A DNA stretch of 64,000 nucleotides from Scytonema tolypothrichoides VB-61278 (GTDB taxonomy: Bacteria > Cyanobacteriota > Cyanobacteriia > Cyanobacteriales > Nostocaceae), in contig NZ_JXCA02000016.1 in NCBI RefSeq assembly GCF_000828085.3, positions 51,097 to 115,096 on the forward strand. The letters run 5' to 3'. Position 1 is the first letter of the stretch, and every line of letters begins with the position of its first letter. Under the pieces are notes generated by a model. The model searched no databases. It saw only the letters and a program-made list of their open reading frames with translations, and was not told the DNA's origin. The position numbers and the translations under genes were made by a program. Shown here piece after piece: positions 16,692 through 24,862 of the stretch.

Positions 16692-18563
16692 AATTATTGT
16701 TATAAACAGGTAGGAACGGCACAGAAATGCTGGGAGTTATTGCAAAAACAAGAAAATGCAGCAGCTAAAGAGTTAGCTCATACACCTTTATTATTAACAT
16801 TTCTATGTCTAGTGTATGATCGTTCTCAGCATTTCCCTAATAACCGTAGTAGTCTTTATCGCAGAGCCTTACGAATATTACTAGAAGAGTGGGCGGCAGA
16901 AAAGCGAATTTTACAAGATGAAATTTATCAAGGATTACATACAGAACTGGAAGAAATTCTATTATCTGAAATTGCTTATAAAGGTTTTGAAGACGACAGA
17001 CTATTCTTATCTCAGCAAGAGATTGTAGAACAAATTAAAATATTTTTGGCAAATAATTTGAATGCGCCTCAGTATTTAAACGGTGAGGCTGTTTTGAATG
17101 CTATTGCTATTCAACAAGGTATTTTGGTAGAACGTGCCGAGGATATATTTTCCTTCTCTCATCTAACGCTTCAGGAGTATTTAACTGCCTACTACATACA
17201 CGAAAATAATCAAATTAAGAAGTTAGTTACTGAAAACCTGACAAATAAACGCTGGCAAGAAGTATTTTTGTTAGTGGCAGGTTTAATGGTGCGCGGAGCA
17301 GATGATTTACTATTATTGATGGAGGAAAGGGCGCAGAAATATATTCATACCTCTAAACTGCAAGCATTTTTACTTTGGGCAGAACGAGTAACAAATGATT
17401 CGGAATCAGATATTAAGCCCGTAGGTAAACGTGCGATTGCAATTGCAGTTTGTAAAGCCGTCGCCAATATTCTCGAAATTAATACTTCTGATGCCTATGC
17501 TATTGCAGATACCTATGCCAATGACGATGCAAACACCTACAATAGTGTGAAGAATAACGCCAAGATATATACGGATGCGTACATCAGTGCTAAAGCCGCA
17601 ACCTATGGTTATTTAGATTTGGATATCACTGTAGCCAGAAAAAAGGCTTACGATAATACTACTTTTGCTGATGCCTATGTAACTGCCCTTCGTGATGGTA
17701 TTCCTGAGTTAATATCTGATATTGCTTGGGCTATTAACAAAGCTGACAGATACTCTATCTACGATACTGTGGACTTCTATACTGCGGACTACAATATCTA
17801 CAATCTTGTAGACTCCAATAAAAACAAGGATACCGATAATTTAGAAGATTTAATCAAGTCTCTTCGTCATACAGAAGCTGAAATACGTGCTTATAATAAA
17901 GCCGAAGCTGAAAGATATGTTCGATCTCAAGAAATGGCTAGACGAAATCAAGAAATAACTCTAGGGCAAGCTAGGAGAATTGCTCCAACTATTATTGAAG
18001 CCAAACTAAAAGGTATCGAAAGTACTCAAGCCGTTAAGAAAGCTCTTGCTAGCGCTAACATAAATACTGACCTTTCATCTATCGAAGCTATTACTAGATG
18101 CGTTGAAGAAGCCGACGTTAAAGCAAAAGCAAAAGCAGGCAGCAGTACCGAAGTAAAAGCTAATGATATTATTCAAGCCCGAACAGAGAGCTTAGTTAAA
18201 ACAAATACAAATGCCATAGCAACAGCTATTGAACTAGCACAGAAATTAGAAACACTCAAAATTTTCCAAGATGAAATTTTCACAAGATTATTTTGCCAAC
18301 TCAAAGAACTTAAAGCTCAAAATCTTGAGATTGAACAACTTGCAGAGACTTGTATAACATTTTTGGAGCGTATTCAACAAACCTGGAGCATTGCTTTCAA
18401 TTTCAATTCACAATTTGTCAATTTATCTAATGATGAAATAAAAGCTCTAGAAGATTACTTATACGCCAATTATCTCATATTGAAATGCAAACAAGCGGCT
18501 GTGCGGGTATCGCCTACAACTTGGCAAGCCATTGAAGAACGGATGTTACTTTACAATACTTAA
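16692..18563 (+). pseudogene. NACHT NTPase remnant, C-terminal part only
   Basis: The frame is open from 16692 (after a TGA) and homology begins near VGTAQKCWELLQ, before the first plausible start (TTG 16740). It shows the C-terminal half of a NACHT module: ELAHTPLLLTFLCLVYD, SLYRRALRILLEEW and FSFSHLTLQEYLTAYYI. A helical tail of about 400 residues follows, unusually rich in Ala, Asp, Tyr and Asn (DAYAIADTYAN-like units). Walker A, Walker B and any N-terminal effector are absent. NACHT proteins are NTPase sensors often used in antiphage defence. This one is truncated, though a 607-residue product could still be made. Confidence 0.8.
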
Positions 18564-18788
18564 GAACTAGCCTAAATGAGTCTCCCCAACTTAGACATTT
18601 AATTTCGTTTTAAGGGAAACAGGGCAATCATTTAACGGGACTCGCCCAGTGTGGGGTGGTAGCCTTAAACCGGGAAGGCTGGCTTATTTTTCTAAGCCGC
18701 AACAAGAGTGAGTGCCAATCTGTTATCTAAACCTACCAAAAACTGATATCCTACAACTAGTAGTTAAAGGTACCCAATTTAATTGTAA
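18564..18788. other. Structured gap between NACHT remnant and pentapeptide gene
   Basis: Holds two hairpins: AGCCTT/AAGGCT near 18660-18680 and GGCTTA/TAAGCC near 18680-18697, after a GC-rich stretch. No T-tract follows either and no gene is present. I cannot assign an RNA family. Confidence 0.4.
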
Positions 18789-18794
18789 TTGAAC

Positions 18795-20162
18795 GTGGCT
18801 CAAAACTACCGCAGTGCTAAGCTCAGAGGCAAATCCTTCAAAGGGCAAGACTTAACAGGTACGGACTTCTCGTATTGCGATATCCGAGGTGCTGACTTTA
18901 CAGGTGCGACCCTCAGAGGAGCAAACTTTAGCCATGCGCAAGCAGGACTACAACGCCGTTGGGCATTTGCCTTAGTCATATTTGCGTTACTGCTATCGAC
19001 AGTATCTGGATTGCTATCGGCTGTTGGTGGTTCGTTGCTAGGATTTCTTCTAGTTGATGGCAACCGTCAAAATACTTATGTTACTGTCATCAGTTCAATA
19101 GTATTATTAATCTTTTTTCTCATCTCTATGCGCCGAGGAGTCGCAGCAGCCTGTGGGTTTTTGGCGGCGGCTGTTATAGGATCTGGGCTTGCAGCAGTGG
19201 TATGGGCTGGGATAGTGGCTGTGGCATGGGTTGGGACAGGTACCCAGACACGGGTGATGGAATTGGCAGCTGTGGTAACGGTAGTCGTCACGGCGGCTGT
19301 GGCAGTTATAGTGTCTGCAACAGGGCTAGTGGTTATATCCGGGGCGGCGGTGGTGGCAGGATTTATAGCCGGGTTATTGGCAGTAGCGCTGACAGTGTCA
19401 GTCGCAGGCGCTGTAGCGGGAGTAGTGGTTGTCGCAGCTGCAAAGATAGGTGGTGTCGTCGCAGCAATACCAGCTTCAATGGTAGCAATATTAACATTAA
19501 TTGTGTCTGCTGATGTCAGTTGCCGTGGCTTATATCAAGATGACAAGCAAAGCTGGATTGGCAATATTGCTCTTGGTTTGGTGACAGGACACGGCACCAG
19601 TTTTCAAGAAAGTGATTTAACTGATGCGGATTTTACGCAGGCTAGACTAAAAAACACTACCTTCCAAAAATCTATCCTGGCACGTACCTGTTGGTTTCAG
19701 GCGAAAAAGCTGAATCTGGCTGATATTAGGACAACTTATCTTAAAGATGAAAAGATCAGACAATTACTGGTGACAAAACAGTTACAAAACCAAAATTTTG
19801 ATGGCTGGAATCTGCAAGGTATCAATTTGCAAGGAGCAAATATCACAGATGCTAGCTTAGTTGCAACTGTGCTAAATGAGTCTAACTTACAAAATGCTGA
19901 TTTTTCTAGAGCCAATCTGACAAGAGCACAATTAGATAGAACTGATTTTAGAGGTGCAACTCTTACAGGCGCATACATCGGGAACTGGGGCGTGACACCG
20001 GAAACCAAACTAGATGGGGTTAAGTGTGAGTACATTTTTCTATGTGTACCTACGAAAGATAATCCTAACCCCCATCGTCTACCCACCAATTGGGAAGAGA
20101 CATTTGAAGATGGAGATTTTGCTCAATTTATCAGGAGTTCATCGAAATTCTCACAAATTTAG
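18795..20162 (+). CDS. Pentapeptide-repeat membrane protein
   Basis: About 455 residues (GTG 18795; TTG 18789 is possible). An N-terminal pentapeptide block (about 10-50: LRGKSFKGQDLTGTDFSYCD) is followed by about 200 residues of very hydrophobic, Ala/Val/Gly-rich sequence with several transmembrane helices. A second pentapeptide block (about 270-410: ADFTQARLKNTTF, LQGINLQGANI and ADFSRANLTRAQL) comes next, and a short charged tail. Every fifth residue tends to be Leu/Phe, as a right-handed beta-helix needs. Function is unknown; the type is widespread in filamentous cyanobacteria. Confidence 0.88.
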   Translation: MAQNYRSAKLRGKSFKGQDLTGTDFSYCDIRGADFTGATLRGANFSHAQAGLQRRWAFALVIFALLLSTVSGLLSAVGGSLLGFLLVDGNRQNTYVTVISSIVLLIFFLISMRRGVAAACGFLAAAVIGSGLAAVVWAGIVAVAWVGTGTQTRVMELAAVVTVVVTAAVAVIVSATGLVVISGAAVVAGFIAGLLAVALTVSVAGAVAGVVVVAAAKIGGVVAAIPASMVAILTLIVSADVSCRGLYQDDKQSWIGNIALGLVTGHGTSFQESDLTDADFTQARLKNTTFQKSILARTCWFQAKKLNLADIRTTYLKDEKIRQLLVTKQLQNQNFDGWNLQGINLQGANITDASLVATVLNESNLQNADFSRANLTRAQLDRTDFRGATLTGAYIGNWGVTPETKLDGVKCEYIFLCVPTKDNPNPHRLPTNWEETFEDGDFAQFIRSSSKFSQI

Positions 20163-20296
20163 ACAAAAGACTTGACCGAAACTAAGAATGTGAGGGTGTA
20201 AGGGGAAGAAAGTAAAACACTCTTACCCTTTCTTTTTCCAAAGTTATGGGAACCAACGAATAAATAATTCCCCTACACCCCTATCCCCCTATCCCC

Positions 20297-21109
20297 CTAG
20301 TTGTTGACTCGATGTTCCGTTACCAAAGTCAGAGTAACCCATTCGCCTTTGTCGTTGTAGCTGCGAATCATCCGTTGGCGTAAGTCTGGTTGGATAAGCC
20401 AACCGACTTCAAGAAAAAGTGGTTGACGTAATTGCAGCTTGAGTGGAGAGGTTGCAGAAGCACCATCAGGTAAGAGTAGGACTTGTATCTGCTTTTGCGG
20501 ATCTTGGTTGAAGTCGATGATAGAGTCTTTGACAGTCGCTGTTGAAGTGATTGTGTGTCCGTCAAAAGTTAAGCTTTGCGTTAATCGCCCAGCACCATCA
20601 AGTTGTAGTTGCATTTTGGTGGAGTAACTTTGGGGAGAACGCCAATCTGGATATATTGTCACTGCTTCACCCTGCCATTCTCCCAAAAGGTCATCTACTT
20701 TTAAAGGTGGACGTTGTACTGGTTGAGTTCCACCCAGATGTTCTCGAATGAGGGTGAGTTTGTCTAGTTGGAGGTTTTTGTCAAATAACTGAACCAGACG
20801 TAAGCGGCGATTTTCCCAAATTAAACCCAGTTCTGCCCCAAATTCGGAAAATGGTCCAACCTGTGTTGAACCTTGAGAAAACGCCCCATTTTCAAAAAAC
20901 AGCACACTGCGTCCTAAGGAGGAGTATTCAAAAGTCTTTTCATTTTCCGCCAAGCGGATTGTTTGGCGGATTGTTTGGTTGTTGTTTAACCCTTGCAAAG
21001 AAACTACGCTGGGAATATCTTCTAGAATTTCACCTTGAGGCGAGAAACGGGTAAATGAACCTTGCCATTCACCTAGGTTTTTCAGCAAAGATTCCCATTG
21101 CGATCGCAT
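20297..21109 (-). CDS. DUF3598-family protein (lipocalin-like)
   Basis: 270 residues. It begins MRSQWESLLKNLGEWQGSF, the characteristic opening of DUF3598, in which two calycin-like beta barrels are predicted. A second LLGEWQGEAVTIYPDW segment at about residue 140 repeats the WQG pattern, which fits a two-barrel protein. No signal or membrane segment. A relation to bilin lyases of the CpcS/T type has been suggested for the fold, but no function is shown here. Confidence 0.85.
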   Translation of the reverse strand: MRSQWESLLKNLGEWQGSFTRFSPQGEILEDIPSVVSLQGLNNNQTIRQTIRLAENEKTFEYSSLGRSVLFFENGAFSQGSTQVGPFSEFGAELGLIWENRRLRLVQLFDKNLQLDKLTLIREHLGGTQPVQRPPLKVDDLLGEWQGEAVTIYPDWRSPQSYSTKMQLQLDGAGRLTQSLTFDGHTITSTATVKDSIIDFNQDPQKQIQVLLLPDGASATSPLKLQLRQPLFLEVGWLIQPDLRQRMIRSYNDKGEWVTLTLVTEHRVNN

Positions 21110-21276
21110 AATTATAAATTTTTAGTTATGAATCAGACATTATACCTTATACAAACTACATTTTCTTATTATTCACGATTCTGGCGGTGAATAACCACCA
21201 ACTTGAAGCGATGGTCAGGAAGTTCTATCTATCTCAACAAGATTTTTTGCCCAGGTAGTGTGAAAAGCATTATTAA

Positions 21277-21657
21277 GTTACTCGACTGGAACTGGAACAA
21301 ATTGCCCAAGCCGTGAAGCTGCGTTTAGACCAACATCAAACTGGAGGACGCACTTTAAGGCTTAAAGTAAAGTTTTCTGACTATCAACAAATTACGCGCA
21401 GCAAAACTGTGCTGACTCCGATTAGAGAATTGAGTGCGATACGCGTAGCGTCAAGCGTATGCGCAAAGCGCACGCTACGCGAACGACTGAGCGCTCACGC
21501 CGAAGTCCTCTGGCTTATCGCTTCTGTCGCAAAGGAACTATTTGAAGCAATTTAACTAAGCGATCGCACTATTCGGCTACTAGGATTTCACTATCAAATC
21601 TTGATAATGTCCAAACATCCCAAGCTATTCAACTGCCATTATTTGAACTATTCTAAT
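21277..21657 (+). pseudogene. dinB: dinB (DNA polymerase IV) 3' remnant
   Basis: The frame from 21277 reads VTRLELEQIAQAVKLRLDQH, then TGGRTLRLKVKFSDYQQITR and SKTVLTPIREL. This is the little-finger domain of a Y-family polymerase. About 69 bp of palindromic repeat (21432-21500) then intervene in frame, and EVLWLIASVAKELFEAI follows. After that stop, a shifted frame gives RLLG and SLSNLDNVQTSQAIQLPLFE, the usual C-terminus with a beta-clamp-binding QLPLF end. The palm and fingers are gone. Confidence 0.75.
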
Positions 21658-21668
21658 AATTCTACTTT

Positions 21669-21953
21669 TTAATCTTGAGACTCCTCAGAAATAGGTTCTA
21701 ATTCAGTTTCCGGCTCAGTTTTGATATTAGCTTTTGGCTTAACGGGTTTGGGACCACGCGCCAGAGCCGGATTAACCGGTTGCCTGGATTCATCCCCAAA
21801 GGATGCTCTTTTGCCCCTACCCTCAGAGCGCTCATCACTCCGTTTTGAGTTTTTGCGACTGGGTTGGGGAGTCGGCATAGAATCCAAATTTTCTGACTTG
21901 GTGTCAGTGCCTTCAGAAGACTGACGCTCAGATTTCTTGATTGGGCGTTCCAC
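21669..21953 (-). CDS. Disordered charged protein, unknown function
   Basis: 94 residues, strongly charged and low in hydrophobics, beginning MERPIKKSERQSSEGTD and ending TELEPISEESQD. The middle has KNSKRSDERSEGRGKRA. No fold is predicted by eye. Similar short disordered proteins opening with RPIKKS occur in other filamentous cyanobacteria, from memory, so it is probably real. Confidence 0.5.
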   Translation of the reverse strand: MERPIKKSERQSSEGTDTKSENLDSMPTPQPSRKNSKRSDERSEGRGKRASFGDESRQPVNPALARGPKPVKPKANIKTEPETELEPISEESQD

Positions 21954-22087
21954 TTTTGTTAACTTTTGTTGATTGACTTATCTTATATAATATATCGCTG
22001 TCAGGTAAAAATAATTTGTTACTTGACATAAGTAAAAGTTACTCAATGGATTGGACTCATACATTTTGATGTATGTCTTTATATACG

Positions 22088-22200
22088 AGTAAATAGTTTT
22101 TGTACCGCTGGGAGACACCCCGAGCGTGCGATAGCTTCGCGATCTGCATAGCGGCAGATCGCAAGGGAGCAAGAGACGCCTGGATGCGTATCGCCCAGCT
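22088..22200. repeat. Nested palindromic repeat cluster with an SDR5-type core
   Basis: An outer CTGGG...CCCAG pair surrounds GCGATAGCTTCGCG and GATCTGCATAGCGGCAGATC. Read on the minus strand, the core starts GCGATCTGCCG and ends GAAGCTATCGC, like the HIP1-embedded elements elsewhere in the window. No gene. Confidence 0.6.
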
Positions 22201-22344
22201 TATACCAAAAGAAACTTGAGAGCAGGTATGGGCATTACATTCTTGAATGGTGGGTTTTACCCAATTCAGGTAGGGAACTAAATTGTTAAGATTAAAGAAC
22301 TCAAAATATATTAAAACCTAAGTCAACAACTGAGTTACAAGACC

Positions 22345-22920
22345 ATGCCTATAGAAATCGCTGTTGAGAAGAAAAAGTTACAAAATCCGCCTTTAGAACT
22401 TCATTACTTGGGCGATCGCGTTCTCCGTCAAGCAACTAAGCGCGTATCTAAAGTTGATGAGGAAATTCGTCAAGTGGTACGCGAAATGCTACAAACTATG
22501 TACAGCAAGGATGGCATTGGTTTGGCTGCGCCTCAAGTGGGAGTGAACAAACAACTCATTGTCATCGACTGCGAACCAGATAACCCAGCTAACCCACCAC
22601 TGGTATTAATCAATCCCACGATCACAAAGGTTAGCCGTGAAATGTGTATGGCGCAAGAAGGATGTTTGAGTGTTCCAGGGGTTTACATGGATGTGAAGCG
22701 TCCGCAAGTTGTAGAAATTTCTTATAAAGACGAACACGGGCGTCCCAAAACATTAAAAGCTGGAGATTTACTTGGACGATGCATTCAGCACGAGATGGAT
22801 CACCTCAACGGCGTGGTATTTGTAGATCGTGTAGAAAACTCTTTAGCTTTGACACAAGAGCTCTCTAAGCATGGGTTTTCACATCAGGCTGTAAAACCAA
22901 TAGATAGGGTGGTTCGCTAG
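22345..22920 (+). CDS. def: Peptide deformylase
   Basis: Removes the formyl group from nascent N-terminal methionine. All three family motifs are present: GIGLAAPQVG (about residues 57-66), EGCLSVPG with the metal cysteine, and HEMDHLNG with the two metal histidines and the catalytic Glu. 191 residues, close to other cyanobacterial PDFs. The following small gene begins immediately after the stop, suggesting a shared transcript. Confidence 0.97.
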   Translation: MPIEIAVEKKKLQNPPLELHYLGDRVLRQATKRVSKVDEEIRQVVREMLQTMYSKDGIGLAAPQVGVNKQLIVIDCEPDNPANPPLVLINPTITKVSREMCMAQEGCLSVPGVYMDVKRPQVVEISYKDEHGRPKTLKAGDLLGRCIQHEMDHLNGVVFVDRVENSLALTQELSKHGFSHQAVKPIDRVVR

Positions 22921-22928
22921 TGAATATA

Positions 22929-23126
22929 ATGACTCCAAAAAGCGGTTTATTTCTAGGTGGTTCTTGTATTACCGCTATAGCCGCAGTCGGTTCAATATTT
23001 GAACTCAGTTCTGGACAACCAGACTTGGGTACTGAGATAACTGCAATTATCCTGGCAATAAGTATTCCACTGACAGGATTATTTTTTGTTGCTGCAGTCA
23101 GGGATGCTAGAGCTAATATTAAGTAA
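22929..23126 (+). CDS. Small two-helix membrane protein, unknown function
   Basis: About 65 residues from ATG 22929 (MTPKSGLFLGG); GTG 22920 overlapping the def stop is an alternative. Two hydrophobic stretches (LFLGGSCITAIAAVGSIF and ITAIILAISIPLTGLFFVAAV) suggest a hairpin in the membrane with a short charged C-terminus. Probably cotranscribed with def. Confidence 0.65.
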   Translation: MTPKSGLFLGGSCITAIAAVGSIFELSSGQPDLGTEITAIILAISIPLTGLFFVAAVRDARANIK

Positions 23127-23283
23127 GCATCAGGTGTAAAGTAAGGAAAAGGAAAAAGAAAAAAGGAAATATAAATCTTTTGACTTTTAGCCTTTTCCCT
23201 TTTACTGAAGACTCATCATTTTGTTGCGATTTCTAACAATGATTCCCAACAATTGAAAAAATCATTGCTGTCAGAACAAGCCT

Positions 23284-23676
23284 CTACGTCTTGAATTGCT
23301 CATCCACTGGAATTTGGTAGCCATTTGCAAGGCGATTGGTTGTATTTGCTGTAGCAATAATCCCCATAAGTTCGCCGAACATGACATCCGTCATGCCTTT
23401 TGCATACGCCCCTGCTGTGTGCGAAGCGATGCAGTACTCACAATTATTTGTCACACTCACTGCAATGTAAATCAGTTCGCGCATCAACGGGTCGAGTTCG
23501 CCGGGACTAGTCATCACTTCTTTGACTGTCTCCCAGGTTCGCCGTAGAGTGGGGGGATGGTTGGCGATCGCTTTCCAGAAGTTGTTAATGTAATCAGTCT
23601 TACGAGTGGCGCGGATGTCGTCATATACGACACGCACTTCGTCACTGGCTTGTTCGTATTCAATGAGTTTGGTCAT
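23284..23676 (-). CDS. Carboxymuconolactone decarboxylase/AhpD-like protein
   Basis: 130 residues from ATG 23676 (MTKLIEYEQASDEV). The AhpD-type redox motif CEYCIASHTAGA (CxxC then His) lies in the alpha-helical core preceded by MRELIYIAVS. Family members reduce peroxides through the CxxC pair or act as carboxymuconolactone decarboxylases; the active-site cysteines favour a redox role. A longer start at 23724 would add 16 residues not typical of the family. It stands alone on this strand. Confidence 0.85.
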   Translation of the reverse strand: MTKLIEYEQASDEVRVVYDDIRATRKTDYINNFWKAIANHPPTLRRTWETVKEVMTSPGELDPLMRELIYIAVSVTNNCEYCIASHTAGAYAKGMTDVMFGELMGIIATANTTNRLANGYQIPVDEQFKT

Positions 23677-23798
23677 CTGAATGGATAACTGTAAAGGATA
23701 AAGACTTTCGGCTTTTGAGATCATAGTGGTTTGAGTAGCATTCGCGATCGTCTTTATCTGGACGGGATAGGTTACGGCAAGTTTTGAATCATTTAGGA

Positions 23799-23918
23799 TC
23801 AGGACTTACGCAAGAACTCTCTAAAACTCTTATTCCTTTGTGTCCTTTGCGTCCTTTGCGGTATGCCCTAAGGGGCACGCTGCGCGAACGTTTTTTCATA
23901 ATTTTGCGTAAATCCTGA
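23799..23918. mobile_element. MITE with AGGACTTACGCAA ends
   Basis: TCAGGACTTACGCAA at the left and TTGCGTAAATCCTGA at the right are inverted repeats with one mismatch, 120 bp in all. A palindromic module (GTATGCCCTAAGGGGCACGCTGCG) lies inside. The same ends flank another element at 63533-63681. Confidence 0.75.
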
Positions 23919-24010
23919 GGGTTTGAATTGCCTTGAGGAGTTTTAAATAACCGCACAGGGGCTGAGAAGATGGAGATAATGATCACTCTGTCTTTATGAA
24001 TTGAAACAAC

Positions 24011-24799
24011 ATGGATTTACAACTCAGTGGTAAAGTTGCTTTAGTCACAGCAGCTAGCAAGGGATTAGGTAAAGCCACAGCAAAACAATTTGCGCGTGAG
24101 GGTGCAAAAGTTGCCATTTGTGCGCGTAGTGAAATACTTGACAAAGCTGCTGCGGAAATTGCCAGTGAAACCGGTGCAGAAATATTAGCAATTCGGGCAG
24201 ATTTAACTCATCAAGAAGATATTGAACGGGTCATTCAAGCCACAGTTGAAAAATTTGGTGGCTTAGATATTCTCGTGACGAATACGGGAGGTCCCCCATC
24301 TGGTACTTTTGATGATATCGATTTAGCAGCTTGGGAATCCTCTGTAAATTTAATTTTATTGAGTGCGGTGCGCCTGATAAAACTTGCCTTACCTCACCTG
24401 CGAAAATCATCAGCACCAGCAATTCTAACAATCACTTCATCATCAACCAAACAACCAGTGCAAAATTTGATTTTATCTAATTCAATTCGGTTATCAGTTA
24501 TCGGTTTGACTAAAACTTTGAGTCGGGAATTAGGCAATGATAATATTCGTGTCAACAGTATTTTACCTGGTTGGACATATACAGAAAGAGTCGAAGAGTT
24601 GATTGCAGCCAGGGCAGCAAAAACTGGTAAAAACCCAGCGGATGAAATTGCAGAAATTAATGCCACCGTACCGCTGGATCGTATGGGTAAACCGGAAGAA
24701 TTTGCCAATGTTGCTGTTTTTTTATGCTCCCCTGCCGCCTCGTTTGTCAATGGAGTTATGCTGCAAGTTGATGGAGGATTATGTCAAGGTACACTGTAA
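24011..24799 (+). CDS. Short-chain dehydrogenase/reductase, atypical active site
   Basis: 262-residue Rossmann protein. The nucleotide-binding loop TAASKGLGKATA is at residues 14-25, with CARSE and NTGGPPSG. Aligned with FabG, the catalytic Ser is kept (TITSSS), but the YxxxK pair is replaced by Ser and Arg within ILSNSIRLSVIGLTK. This LSNxxR form marks a known divergent SDR branch annotated as 3-oxoacyl-ACP reductase-like. True fatty-acid reductase activity is therefore doubtful. The end QVDGGLCQGTL is normal. Confidence 0.88.
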   Translation: MDLQLSGKVALVTAASKGLGKATAKQFAREGAKVAICARSEILDKAAAEIASETGAEILAIRADLTHQEDIERVIQATVEKFGGLDILVTNTGGPPSGTFDDIDLAAWESSVNLILLSAVRLIKLALPHLRKSSAPAILTITSSSTKQPVQNLILSNSIRLSVIGLTKTLSRELGNDNIRVNSILPGWTYTERVEELIAARAAKTGKNPADEIAEINATVPLDRMGKPEEFANVAVFLCSPAASFVNGVMLQVDGGLCQGTL

Positions 24800-24862
24800 G
24801 GATTTTAGATTGATAAGAAAAAATCAATGATCCACCAAATGAAACTCTCTACAGACTAAACC

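Noticed and set aside
22088..22200. Minus-strand open frame over the palindrome cluster (to 22172)
   Set aside because: No ribosome site, and the sequence is a repeat shared with other sites in the window.
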